A stretch of 43,437 bases of DNA from NCBI GenBank assembly GCA_016192945.1, contig JACPTE010000022.1, positions 1 through 43,437 on the forward strand, in the 5' to 3' direction. Shown piece after piece: positions 16,218 to 23,741 of this stretch. The DNA comes from Candidatus Woesearchaeota archaeon (GTDB lineage: Archaea > Nanobdellota > Nanobdellia > Woesearchaeales > UBA10216). How positions within the stretch are numbered: the stretch's first letter is position 1; every line of letters begins with the position of its first letter. The notes beneath the pieces are model-generated. The model did no database searches. It saw only the letters and a list, made by a program, of their open reading frames with translations, and had not been told where the DNA came from. The position numbers and the translations under genes were made by a program.

Positions 16218-16259
16218 TGAGAAGTTACGAATTGTTTATAAAACTTCTGCAGAGACAAG

Positions 16260-17216
16260 TTACGCTCTCTTAATCTCGCTCTTGAACCATTCCACAGTCA
16301 GGTTAAGCCCCTCTTCCAGGCTTACTTTCGGCTCCCACTTCAGCAGCTTCCTCGCCTTTGCAAGGTCAGGCCTCCTGTTCTTAGGGTCATCCTGTGGAAG
16401 CTTCCTGAAGACAATGCTGCTCCTGCTTCCAGTAAGCGCAATAATCTTCCTTGCAAACTCAAGTATAGGCAGCTCCTCTGAATTGCCCAGGTTTACAGGC
16501 TCATTTACTGATGAAAGCATCAGCCTGAAAATGCCATCAACCAAATCAGAAATGTAGCAGAAGCTTCTTGTCTGGGAGCCATCCCCGAAAACAGTAAGGG
16601 GCCTGCCATTAAGGGCCTGCCAGATGAAGTTAGGGACTGCACGCCCGTCATTGAGCCTCATGTAAGGGCCGAAAGTGTTGAAAATCCTGACAATCTTGGT
16701 ATCCATCCTGTGCTGCCTGTGATATGCCATTGTGATTGCCTCAGCAAACCTCTTTGCCTCGTCATAAACCCCGCGAGGGCCTATGGGATTTACATTGCCC
16801 CAGTAGGATTCCGGCTGGGGATGCACAAGAGGGTCGCCGTAAACCTCGCTTGTAGATGCAAGCATGAAAACAGCTCCCTTATCCTTAGCCAGCCCCAGGG
16901 CATTGTGGGTTCCAAGGCTGCCAACCTTCAAAGTGGGAATTGGATACTTCAGGTAATCTGCAGGAGATGCTGGAGATGCAAAATGCAGGACATAATCAAT
17001 TTTCCCTGAGCAGCTTATATGCTCAGCAACATTCTGGTTCAGGAACTCAAAGTCTGGATGCCCCTTGAACTCGTCAATGTTCGCGAGGCTGCCTGTGATG
17101 AGGTTGTCAACACATACAACTCTGAAACCCTTATCAAGAAGGTGCTTGCAGAGATGCCTCCCGATAAAACCCGCCCCTCCTGTAACCAGCGCTGATTTTA
17201 TTTTCCCGCCCTCCAA
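16260..17216 (-). CDS. uxs: UDP-glucuronate decarboxylase (UDP-xylose synthase)
   Basis: Extended SDR converting UDP-glucuronate to UDP-xylose with an internal NAD cycle. Signatures are [66 protein letters not shown] and [12 protein letters not shown] (YxxxK). [19 protein letters not shown] is the UXS substrate loop. At 318 residues it is full length. The start overlaps the nucleotidyltransferase stop region by 19 nt, in the same operon as ugd, which makes its substrate. Confidence 0.93.
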   Translation of the reverse strand: MEGGKIKSALVTGGAGFIGRHLCKHLLDKGFRVVCVDNLITGSLANIDEFKGHPDFEFLNQNVAEHISCSGKIDYVLHFASPASPADYLKYPIPTLKVGSLGTHNALGLAKDKGAVFMLASTSEVYGDPLVHPQPESYWGNVNPIGPRGVYDEAKRFAEAITMAYHRQHRMDTKIVRIFNTFGPYMRLNDGRAVPNFIWQALNGRPLTVFGDGSQTRSFCYISDLVDGIFRLMLSSVNEPVNLGNSEELPILEFARKIIALTGSRSSIVFRKLPQDDPKNRRPDLAKARKLLKWEPKVSLEEGLNLTVEWFKSEIKRA

Positions 17217-17941
17217 TGGATATCCGCATCTCTCAGCTGGTCATGGCTGCCTATGTCAAACCACTTCTCGCTGAAAACAAAGCCATAAACATGGCTCCTT
17301 GAGGAGAGCCACTTTATAAAATCTCCCAGGTTATCAGGCTTGTGATTCTGCCTTATGCAGCCCTCAAGCTCCTCCAAATGCCCTTTTGTAAAAAAATAGC
17401 AGGCTGTGCTGGCCAGCGAAGTCTTTGGGATTGCAGGCTTCTCCTCAAAATCCACCACCCTGAATTCATCATCTACCTGCGCAACCCCCAGCTTTCCTGC
17501 AAGAAGGCTCCTGTCACCCAAATCATAGAGTGCAACAACTGATGATTTTTTCTGCATGAAGAACCTGTACATGCTGAGAAGACTGAACTCAAAAAGGTTG
17601 TCACCTGCAATTACAAGTATGTCGTCATCAATACCCTCAGCCTTTACAGCAAAATCTATGTCACCAATAGCCCCAAGTCTGTCATCGTTGCTATTGGTAA
17701 GGTCATTGAGAAGCCTTATCTTCAACCCAGACCTGTAGCTGCCAAGCCACTCCCCGAATTTTGGGAAAAACTTGTTATTGGTAACAATTACAACTTCATT
17801 GACAGCAGGAATTTCCACAATCCTCTCAAGAATATGCTCAATGATGGGCTTCCCAGCTATTTTAATAAGGGGCTTCGGGTTGTCTTTTGTAATGGGATAC
17901 AGCCTTGTACCATACCCTGCCGCCAGGACTATCGCTTTCAT
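17198..17941 (-). CDS. sugar-1-phosphate nucleotidyltransferase
   Basis: A catalytically intact NTP-transferase of 247 residues: [20 protein letters not shown] is the nucleotide loop with catalytic Arg and Lys, VIAGDNLF gives the metal Asp, [12 protein letters not shown] the EKP segment, and [13 protein letters not shown] the second metal Asp. It activates a sugar-1-phosphate, plausibly glucose-1-phosphate to UDP-glucose for the downstream dehydrogenase. It contrasts with the two RHH fusions, where these residues are lost. The ATG overlaps the stop of leader ORF copy 2 as ATGA. Nucleotide and sugar specificity not determined. Confidence 0.9.
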   Translation of the reverse strand: MKAIVLAAGYGTRLYPITKDNPKPLIKIAGKPIIEHILERIVEIPAVNEVVIVTNNKFFPKFGEWLGSYRSGLKIRLLNDLTNSNDDRLGAIGDIDFAVKAEGIDDDILVIAGDNLFEFSLLSMYRFFMQKKSSVVALYDLGDRSLLAGKLGVAQVDDEFRVVDFEEKPAIPKTSLASTACYFFTKGHLEELEGCIRQNHKPDNLGDFIKWLSSRSHVYGFVFSEKWFDIGSHDQLRDADIHWRAGK

Positions 17942-18075
17942 TTGTTGCTGGGTCTGATACCCCGCCCCTTGGGGCGGCCTCCGTTATTATTTGCTGGGAA
18001 ATTCCCAGCAACTTTGAAAATCCCAACACTCATTACTGATACCCCGCCGCTTGCGGCGATTGGGATTTTCATTTT
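17937..18075 (-). repeat. near-identical 138-bp inverted-orientation repeat, copy 2
   Basis: Pairs with 6118-6256. The two copies flank 11.7 kb of glycan genes in opposite orientation, so homologous recombination between them could invert the intervening block. Each copy ends at the ATGAA of the gene it precedes. Confidence 0.85.
17938..18072 (-). CDS. 44-residue leader ORF inside duplicated 135-bp unit, copy 2
   Basis: Reverse-complement copy of the ORF at 6121..6255 with one substitution (Asn to Lys near residue 20). It starts 4 nt after the ugd stop codon and its TGA overlaps the ATG of the nucleotidyltransferase, so it fits between two operon genes. There is no promoter directly before this copy, unlike copy 1; it would be read from the ugd transcript. 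As for copy 1, it may be a real small protein, a translational coupling device, or a hairpin repeat that is open by chance. Confidence 0.45.
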   Translation of the reverse strand: MKIPIAASGGVSVMSVGIFKVAGNFPANNNGGRPKGRGIRPSNK

Positions 18076-18076
18076 A

Positions 18077-19378
18077 CTAGCGGCCTATTCCCTCATAATT
18101 GAAGCCGAATGCGCGCATATCAGAAGGCTCGTAAATGTTCCTGGCATCAACAATGTTTGGCAGTTTCATCAATGACTTGAGCCTTGCCTTGTCCAGCTCC
18201 CTGAACTCATCCCACTCAGTTATGATGACAAGGCAATCAGAATCCCTGGCAGCGTCATATGAATTAGAAGAATATTCCACATCATTGAGGAATTTTTTTG
18301 CGTTATTCCTGGCAACAGGGTCAAACGCACTAACCACAGCCCCCAGCTTCTGCAGCTCCCTGACCAGGACAATTGAAGGCGCATCCCTCATGTCATCAGT
18401 CTTGGGCTTGAAGGCAAGCCCCCATAATGCTATTTTCCTGCCCTTCAAATCATTCCCAACAAGCGCCTTTACCTTCTCAGCAACAAAAAGCTTCTGGTCC
18501 TCATTAACCGCGTCAACAGAGCCCATCATACGAGCCTTGCAGTTACTCTCGCCCATCATATGAATCAGGGCGCGGACATCCTTTGGGAAGCAGCTGCCCC
18601 CATAGCCTGCGCCAGCCTGAAGGAACCTCGGCCCGATGCGGTTATCCAGGCCTATTCCCTTGGCAACCATCTTTACATCAGCGCCCACAGCCCTGCAGAG
18701 ATGGGAAATCTCGTTCATAAAGGATATCCTTGCAGCAAGCATCGCATTGCTCGCATACTTGATGAGCTCTGAGCTCTGCATGTCAGCAACAAGAATAGGC
18801 CTGCCTGTGCGCTCGATAGGCTTGTATATGTCAAGCATTATTTTCTTGGCAGCATCATTATCCACGCCTATAACAATCCTGTCAGGAAGCATGAAATCGT
18901 TAACTGCTTCACCCTCCCTCAGGAATTCCGGGTTTGAGACCACATCAAAGCTCATCTTCCTCCTCTGGCTTGAGGCTATCATGTCCTTTATCCTGCTGCA
19001 AGTGCCTGGAGGGACTGTGCTTTTAACAACAACCACCTTATAGCTGTTCATGTGAATGGCTATATCCTTCGCAACAGAAAAAACAGAGGACAGGTCAGCA
19101 ACGCCGTTTTCTGCAGAGGGGGTGCCAACTGCAATGAAAATGATGTCAGAAAACTGGACAGCCTCCTTAATGTCAAGAGTGAACCTGAGCCTTCCCTCAC
19201 GGAGGTTCAGCTCAACCAAATCCCTGAGTCCAGGCTCAAAAATAGGGAGAACTCCCTTATTAAGCCCCTCAATCCTTGCCTTGTCAACATCCACGCAGAT
19301 GACATCGTTGCCCAGGTTAGCAAGGCACGTGCCCGTAACGAGGCCCACATAACCGCACCCAATCATTGAAATCTTCAT
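18077..19378 (-). CDS. ugd: UDP-glucose 6-dehydrogenase
   Basis: Oxidises UDP-glucose twice to UDP-glucuronate, feeding the UDP-xylose synthase two genes downstream. GCGYVGLVTGTCLANLG is the NAD loop. KSTVPPGTC and NPEFLREGEAVNDFM are family signatures. GAGYGGSCFPKDVRAL holds the catalytic Cys near residue 260, and ALWGLAFKPKTDDMRDAPS marks the C-terminal UDP-binding domain. At 433 residues it is full length. It is first in its operon with a leaderless start: TATA at 19401-19410, ATG at 19378. Divergent from RHH-NT regulator 2. A UDP-ManNAc dehydrogenase role is possible but less likely next to uxs. Confidence 0.95.
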   Translation of the reverse strand: MKISMIGCGYVGLVTGTCLANLGNDVICVDVDKARIEGLNKGVLPIFEPGLRDLVELNLREGRLRFTLDIKEAVQFSDIIFIAVGTPSAENGVADLSSVFSVAKDIAIHMNSYKVVVVKSTVPPGTCSRIKDMIASSQRRKMSFDVVSNPEFLREGEAVNDFMLPDRIVIGVDNDAAKKIMLDIYKPIERTGRPILVADMQSSELIKYASNAMLAARISFMNEISHLCRAVGADVKMVAKGIGLDNRIGPRFLQAGAGYGGSCFPKDVRALIHMMGESNCKARMMGSVDAVNEDQKLFVAEKVKALVGNDLKGRKIALWGLAFKPKTDDMRDAPSIVLVRELQKLGAVVSAFDPVARNNAKKFLNDVEYSSNSYDAARDSDCLVIITEWDEFRELDKARLKSLMKLPNIVDARNIYEPSDMRAFGFNYEGIGR

Positions 19379-19397
19379 GAAAGCGGGGAAATACCAA

Positions 19398-19413
19398 AAG
19401 ATATAAATATCTT
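19398..19413. promoter_or_regulatory. shared symmetric TATA/operator between ugd and RHH-NT regulator 2
   Basis: AAGATAT-AA-ATATCTT is a perfect inverted repeat containing a TATA usable in both directions: about 27 nt to the ugd ATG and about 30 nt to the regulator ATG. TACC direct repeats flank it about 21 bp apart (19392 and 19413). A repressor bound here would shut both genes. Confidence 0.5.
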
Positions 19414-19434
19414 ACCTTCATCCTACTTTATAGC

Positions 19435-20235
19435 ATGAAGAAGAAGATAAGCATAACCATAGACGAGAAAGCGCTCCAGGAGATAGACGCCACAATAGAC
19501 AACCTTTACATCAGGAACAGGTCGCAGGCAATAGAATTCCTCGTGAAAAGCTCGCTCGGGGAAAGGAAAACCGCAGTAATACTGGCCGGAGGAAAGGAAG
19601 AGGAGCTTGAGATAGGCGCTGGAGAATACAGCGTGACTGCCAGGATAAAAAACTCCACAGTTGTTGAGAGGGCTGTAAAAAAGCTCAGGGAGAACGGATT
19701 CAAGGACATGTACATAATCGCAAGGCATAATGTGCTCACGCAAATATTCAACGTGCTAAAGGACGGGAGCGGCTACAGCGTAAAGATAAACTACATTGAG
19801 GAGAAGTCATCCAGGGGAACTGCCTCATCATTGAAGCTTGTCAAGGGAAAAATAAGCTCCAGCTTCCTGATTGTCTATGGGGACATAGTATTTGACAAAA
19901 TAAACCTTGAGGAGCTCTGGAACCAGCACGTGAAAAACAGCGCTGTAGCCACAATAGTGCTGACAACATCAGCAAAACCGCAGGAAAAGGGAACAGTGAA
20001 GATGGAGGGGAACAAAATACTGGACTTCATACAGAAGCCGAAGCAATCAGACATATACCTCGTGTTTTCCCCCATAATAGCCGCAGAGCCTGAGCTGCTT
20101 GAACAGGATGGAGACAGCCTGGAATATGACATATTCCCAAAACTCGCGGAAAAAGGGCTGATGCGGGGGCACATAAGCTCTGAAAAAGAGATTCACATAC
20201 ACACCAAGGAAGACCTGAGAGAATTCAACAAGTGA
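19435..20235 (+). CDS. ribbon-helix-helix / degenerate sugar-nucleotidyltransferase fusion, regulator 2
   Basis: Same architecture as the 12023 gene. Residues 1-45 are a ribbon-helix-helix domain (KISITIDEKALQEIDATIDN, SRSQAIEFLVKSS... region reading NRSQAIEFLVKSSLGERK). Residues 46-266 are an NTP-transferase fold starting TAVILAGGKEEELEIGAG. The nucleotide loop has lost GTR and the PKP lysine. VYGDIVF keeps one Asp, the EKP motif is FIQKPKQ (Glu lost), and the second Asp region is IHIHTKEDL. It is therefore probably a ligand-binding pseudo-enzyme that controls the ugd operon and itself. It is leaderless, divergent from ugd, and 8 nt upstream of a DoxX-like gene. Confidence 0.85.
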   Translation: MKKKISITIDEKALQEIDATIDNLYIRNRSQAIEFLVKSSLGERKTAVILAGGKEEELEIGAGEYSVTARIKNSTVVERAVKKLRENGFKDMYIIARHNVLTQIFNVLKDGSGYSVKINYIEEKSSRGTASSLKLVKGKISSSFLIVYGDIVFDKINLEELWNQHVKNSAVATIVLTTSAKPQEKGTVKMEGNKILDFIQKPKQSDIYLVFSPIIAAEPELLEQDGDSLEYDIFPKLAEKGLMRGHISSEKEIHIHTKEDLREFNK

Positions 20236-20240
20236 GGTGA

Positions 20241-20864
20241 ATGATGGAAACCGTGCAGGCAATTGCAGCAGGAGCTGTGGCAGCAGGCATACTGCTTGCT
20301 GCAGTGCTTTTACTGAAGGGAAAAGGAAGGAAACCCAAAAGAATAATTGATCCCCAAATAGCAGGGGAGCTGTTCAGCAGCACGCACTGGAGCATAATAT
20401 GGGTTCCAGCCAGGCTATATGTCGGATACACATGGCTGGCAGCAGGTCTTGAAAAAACAATAACCAGCAGCTGGCTCTCAGGCGATGCCATCAGGGGATT
20501 CTTCAGCCACGCACTAAGCACAACAGCAGGGAAACCGGCAATATCATACGGCTTTTACAGGAGCTTCATACAGGCCATTTTTGACTCAGGGCAATTTCAG
20601 CTGTTCGCAGCAATGATAATGGCAGCAGAAATAATCATAGGGGTATGCCTTATCCTCGGGGCTTTCACAGGAATAGCTGCGTTCATCGGAGGCTTCATGA
20701 ACTGGAACTTCATGATGGCAGGCACTGCAAGCATCAATCCCCTGATGTTCCTGTTCAGCGTACTCCTGATAATGGCATGGAAAACAGCAGGCTACACAGG
20801 CCTGGACAGGTGGCTGCTCCCGAAGATTGGAACGCCATGGCAGAAGAATATTGGAAAAGGATAA
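20241..20864 (+). CDS. DoxX-like integral membrane protein
   Basis: 207 residues with an N-terminal membrane helix (about 6-26) and a DoxX/DoxD-type four-helix core: VPARLYVGYTWLAAGLEK, IMAAEIIIGVCLILGAFTG and FLFSVLLIMAWKTAGYTGLD. The family includes the thiosulfate:quinone oxidoreductase subunit and uncharacterised redox or stress proteins, so the role here is open. GAGGTGA lies 5 nt before the tandem ATGs. It follows regulator 2 in the same direction and may share its transcript. Confidence 0.8.
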   Translation: MMETVQAIAAGAVAAGILLAAVLLLKGKGRKPKRIIDPQIAGELFSSTHWSIIWVPARLYVGYTWLAAGLEKTITSSWLSGDAIRGFFSHALSTTAGKPAISYGFYRSFIQAIFDSGQFQLFAAMIMAAEIIIGVCLILGAFTGIAAFIGGFMNWNFMMAGTASINPLMFLFSVLLIMAWKTAGYTGLDRWLLPKIGTPWQKNIGKG

Positions 20865-20881
20865 GGATTTTTTAAAAAAGT

Positions 20882-20998
20882 GATGAACAGCGAACTCGGG
20901 TTCCCGCACAAAGTGCAGTACAATCGAGAACGTGCGCCTGCTTAGCTGCTGAGTTCGGGATGGGATCAGGCGTTTCCAGGCGGCCATGGCCGTTCATC
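20882..20998 (-). rRNA. rrf: 5S ribosomal RNA
   Basis: Read on the minus strand, about 117 nt close with complementary ends (GATGAACGGCC... and ...GCTGTTCATC). It contains the 5S signature GATCCCATCCCGAACTCAGC followed by AGCTAAGC, and the GGGAACCCGAG arm. It is alone: no 16S, 23S or tRNA lies nearby. It has its own TATA box and a downstream T-tract (ACTTTTTT), so it is transcribed independently, as in several archaea with unlinked rRNA genes. Confidence 0.95.
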
Positions 20999-21018
20999 AG
21001 GAATATGGAAAACCTGCC

Positions 21019-21030
21019 TGTTTATAAATT
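21019..21030 (-). promoter_or_regulatory. TATA element of the 5S rRNA gene
   Basis: AAATTTATAAAC on the minus strand is centred about 28 nt upstream of the 5S 5' end at 20998. Confidence 0.65.
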
Positions 21031-21097
21031 TAACCGTAAAAAAAATGTTTGCCGCTTACTAAAAAGAATTAAATAGAACTCGCCCCATAACAGTTCC

Positions 21098-21622
21098 ATG
21101 TTCATCAGAACCAAGAAGATAAAAGGGAAGGACTACGGCTATCTTGTCAATAACAGCTGGACAGAGAAAGGGGCCAGGCAGAAAGTAGCCTGCTATCTTG
21201 GAAAGGTCCACAAGCCGGAAAGAATACGGAATAAAACGCTGAAGGAGTTCCTGGCTGTTGAGAACCTTGCAGAGTATTTTGACAGCAAGGAATACAAGGA
21301 AATAATCGGCAGCCTCATCAGATTGGAGCTGCACAACCACAATGTGGATGATTTTTTTTTTGTAGACGGAAACATGGTTAAAACCCTGTCAGGAAAAGAG
21401 GCATTGATCCAGGCAAACCAGGGATTCATATGCTCAGGAACTCTAAAGCAGCTTCACGAATATAACGGGGAAAACGATGACGGATACGCGCTTGCCAGCC
21501 TCGTCACAGCAGCAGGATTGAATGTGGAAAAGGATATTTTCGTGCTGCTGTTTGAAAAGGCAAAATCATCAGCAAACTCGGCAACAGGCGGACAGCAGAG
21601 CAAGGAAGAGTTCTATTATTAG
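21098..21622 (+). CDS. uncharacterised protein with transposase-like N-terminus
   Basis: 174 residues. The N-terminus MFIRTKKIKGKDYGYLVNNSW and QKVACYLGKVHKP resemble the first domain of IS1634/IS4-type transposases (a short basic beta segment, xxYxYLVExxR, then IxYLGK). No DDE catalytic core follows. The middle is Leu/Glu-rich and the tail is Ser/Gln-rich. A domesticated fragment or an independent small family are both possible. AT-rich DNA (AATTAAATAG, about 27 nt upstream) may be its promoter. Convergent with the NFACT gene, 5 nt apart. Confidence 0.65.
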   Translation: MFIRTKKIKGKDYGYLVNNSWTEKGARQKVACYLGKVHKPERIRNKTLKEFLAVENLAEYFDSKEYKEIIGSLIRLELHNHNVDDFFFVDGNMVKTLSGKEALIQANQGFICSGTLKQLHEYNGENDDGYALASLVTAAGLNVEKDIFVLLFEKAKSSANSATGGQQSKEEFYY

Positions 21623-21627
21623 CTTTA

Positions 21628-22746
21628 TCAGCACAACTCAACAACAACCCTTCCTGCGGACTCATCAACCTCCTTCACTACAGCATGGCCCTTCAGCCTT
21701 TCCTTAATCTCCTTCCAGCCAAACTTTTTCCTTGCCTTGTTGAGCTCAACTATGATTTCCCTAACGACAGCGTAATTATGATAGATGGCATCTGCTTTTG
21801 CAGTGTTCTCTGCAATGTCCCTTTCTATCTGCCCAATCATCTCCTCCTGCTCGGAGATTATGCGCCGAATGACTGCCTCCTTCCTATCAAGAGAAGATGG
21901 CTCCCTGAACTCGTGAGAATAATAATAGTCCAGCGCCTTGCTGAATGAGCCAAAGGGCTTCCTGCCATAACTTCTGTAGAACTCCAGCCCGAATGGGACC
22001 ACGTTCACTGCATCGCTGCCATCATAAGCAACCTGGGGCTCAATTTTCATGCCAACAATCCGCCTTATGGCGCCCTCAATGGATTTTGCCTCGCCTTCAT
22101 CAACAAGCTGAGGCCTCTTGAGCTTGTCAACAGAGGAAAGGATGCAAACCTCCTCTGCATAGACCCCGCCCAATCCCAAGTCCATTGCCAGCGACTTTAC
22201 AACAGAATCCCTTGAAGATGAGCCAAGCATGCCGGCAAGCTGCACATGGCTGATTTCATAAAAATCGTGCTTCTTCTTCGGAAACCCGTATGCGCTTCCA
22301 GGAACTATTTTTCGGTCACTCCAAAGCTGCCTCTCTGCAACAGCAATAATAGAGTAATCGCCCCTGCAAAGGACTATGTTGCCCTTGCTGAAGAGCTCAA
22401 AAATCAGAAAATAATCCTCGCCAGCTCTTGAAAAGGCCATTTCAATTATGCGCTCACTCTTAAGCTGCCTCACATCCTCAAGCCTGCTATTCTCAAGGTA
22501 CTTCCTCAACTGAAGGCACAGGTTAGGGGGCTTTTCAGGGAAATCAAAGTCCTGCTCTGTGGCAAACAGGGCTGTAGGAGCCATTACTCTCACTTTTATT
22601 TTGCCAGAATTGGGCTTATGAAGCTGCAATACTACATCTTTTGCCTTCAGCTGGTAAATCTTGTCTATTTTAGCCCCTACAAGCTGCTTAAACTCACGCA
22701 CTATTACCCCAACCTCTATGCTGGACAGCTCACTTTTCATAGCCAA
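21628..22746 (-). CDS. NFACT-N protein (RqcH/NEMF/Rqc2 homologue), short form
   Basis: Ribosome quality-control factor of the Rqc2/NEMF/RqcH family, which binds stalled 50S subunits with peptidyl-tRNA. Seen here: NFACT-N (SSIEVGVIVREFKQLVGAKI, LCLQLRKYLENSRLEDVRQL, FELFSKGNIVL), helix-hairpin-helix-like material around DLGLGGVYAEEVC, and a coiled coil (about 285-350). The protein then ends at VVVELC. Archaeal relatives are usually about 600-700 residues with a C-terminal NFACT-R domain; that half is absent and not encoded downstream. The usual Asp-Arg pair appears as Glu-Arg (SERIIEMAF). A TATA near 22766-22773 drives it. Truncated or minimal form; activity uncertain. Confidence 0.88.
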   Translation of the reverse strand: MAMKSELSSIEVGVIVREFKQLVGAKIDKIYQLKAKDVVLQLHKPNSGKIKVRVMAPTALFATEQDFDFPEKPPNLCLQLRKYLENSRLEDVRQLKSERIIEMAFSRAGEDYFLIFELFSKGNIVLCRGDYSIIAVAERQLWSDRKIVPGSAYGFPKKKHDFYEISHVQLAGMLGSSSRDSVVKSLAMDLGLGGVYAEEVCILSSVDKLKRPQLVDEGEAKSIEGAIRRIVGMKIEPQVAYDGSDAVNVVPFGLEFYRSYGRKPFGSFSKALDYYYSHEFREPSSLDRKEAVIRRIISEQEEMIGQIERDIAENTAKADAIYHNYAVVREIIVELNKARKKFGWKEIKERLKGHAVVKEVDESAGRVVVELC

Positions 22747-22777
22747 GAGCCTATAGAAACCAGTATAAAAGGCTTAT

Positions 22778-22841
22778 GCTACTGATGGTGCCTAACTGAG
22801 TGGGGGTTGTTTCAGTAGCTTCAATCACTACAACCCTCACT
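22778..22841. ncRNA. candidate pseudoknot-forming element between divergent promoters
   Basis: GCTACTGA (22778-22785) pairs with TCAGTAGC (22812-22819). AGTGGGGGTTGT (22799-22810) pairs with ACAACCCTCACT (22830-22841) with one mismatch. The stems interleave in H-type pseudoknot order. The block lies upstream of both flanking TATA boxes, so it is not a leader of either gene. It could be a small RNA or a DNA-level site. Confidence 0.3.
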
Positions 22842-22870
22842 TTTCACTAATACGCATCGGGAAGGCAAAA

Positions 22871-22878
22871 TTATATAA
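22871..22878 (+). promoter_or_regulatory. TATA element of the coiled-coil gene at 22905
   Basis: TTATATAA lies about 30 nt upstream of the ATG. Confidence 0.55.
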
Positions 22879-22904
22879 ACAACCAACTCCGATGTAACCG
22901 GAAA

Positions 22905-23297
22905 ATGTTCGGGATTTTAAGATTTCTAAGGCAGGATGAAGGGAGGTGGAGCGAGCTTGACAAGGCCCTTGAGTCTGCCTTTGGCAGGGTCAGGGCTGAA
23001 ACCAGGAACATATATGCGTGGATAAAATACCTCAGGGAAAAGGACATACAGAACGATGTCAGGCAGGACAATGCCAACAGGGAATTAGGGGAGCACAAGG
23101 CGCTCATAAAAACAATGCAGATGGAAATCGCAATGCTCAAGGAAGAGGTAAAAAACATCCAGAGAAATAGCACTAAAATCAGTCCGTTTCCGGACCAAAT
23201 CCGGACCAAATCCGGACTAAAAAGCGGACTGATTTCAAGATTGGTTTCGCAGTTGATTTTTTATCTGTTGCGCAAGGCTTTTTCCAGCTTTTCTTGA
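22905..23297 (+). CDS. small coiled-coil protein
   Basis: 130 residues. The first 90 are helical and charged (FGRVRAETRNIYAWIKYLRE, then LIKTMQMEIAMLKEEVKNIQ as a clear coiled coil), without signal or membrane segment. The last 40 residues are translated from a DNA hairpin with 11-bp tandem repeats and overlap the 3' end of the convergent kinase gene by 63 nt. The conserved part probably ends near residue 92 and the tail looks like read-through. Not recognised; the pattern recalls conserved DPANN proteins of unknown role. Confidence 0.65.
   Translation: MFGILRFLRQDEGRWSELDKALESAFGRVRAETRNIYAWIKYLREKDIQNDVRQDNANRELGEHKALIKTMQMEIAMLKEEVKNIQRNSTKISPFPDQIRTKSGLKSGLISRLVSQLIFYLLRKAFSSFS
23177..23235. 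repeat. hairpin with internal 11-bp tandem repeats at convergent gene ends
   Basis: AAATCAGTCCG (23177-23187) and CGGACTGATTT (23225-23235) are a perfect 11-bp inverted repeat. Between them TCCGGACCAAA repeats three to four times with decay. It coincides with the kinase stop codon and may act as a two-way transcription terminator. Confidence 0.6.
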
Positions 23298-23741
23298 TGT
23301 GTCTGCAACGACAACCTTGTGGCCAAGCTCTTCTGCCTCAACAAGGCAGGTGTCAAAGATTTCAGCATCCAGGTTTTCCCGCACCTTGGCGGCAGGGTAT
23401 CTGCGAGCCTCAAGACGCCTTTTAAGGGCATTAAGGCTGCATTTGGTGACTACGCACAAATCTGCATATCTGGCAGGCAAAAAGTGAGACATATGGGAGT
23501 CTATAACAAGACCATTGGGCGAGTTCTTTGAGGCTTTTTGGGCCCTGATAAGGGCAAGAATGGAAGAGCTAAATTTTCTCCTGTCAACTATTAAAGTTCG
23601 TCTTATCTTATCGTATCCCTCACTTACCTGCTTAGCGATTTTGATGCCATCAATATACCTGTAATGAAGCAAAAGTGAGAGTTCTTTGGCTAAGAATGTC
23701 TTTCCTGTTCCAGGAGTCCCTGTTACTAAAATAATCTTCAT
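23235..23741 (-). CDS. AK6/Fap7-type adenylate kinase-like P-loop protein
   Basis: 168 residues. GTPGTGKT (8-15) is the Walker A loop. LVIDSHMSHFLP resembles the family's vIDsH motif, and LKRRLEARRYPAAKVRENLDAE is the lid/Arg region. Fap7/AK6 proteins are NMP kinases that also help 40S/30S subunit assembly at the S11 (uS11) platform. The length is normal. It is convergent with the coiled-coil gene. Confidence in the family is good; which activity matters in vivo is unknown. Confidence 0.88.
   Translation of the reverse strand: MKIILVTGTPGTGKTFLAKELSLLLHYRYIDGIKIAKQVSEGYDKIRRTLIVDRRKFSSSILALIRAQKASKNSPNGLVIDSHMSHFLPARYADLCVVTKCSLNALKRRLEARRYPAAKVRENLDAEIFDTCLVEAEELGHKVVVADTSRKAGKSLAQQIKNQLRNQS

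Noticed and set aside
17834-18175. Plus-strand 113-residue ORF across the repeat (and its counterpart 6027..6251 on the minus strand)
   Set aside because: The open frame comes from the repeat's antisense strand plus shadows of the flanking genes. No promoter or start context supports it.
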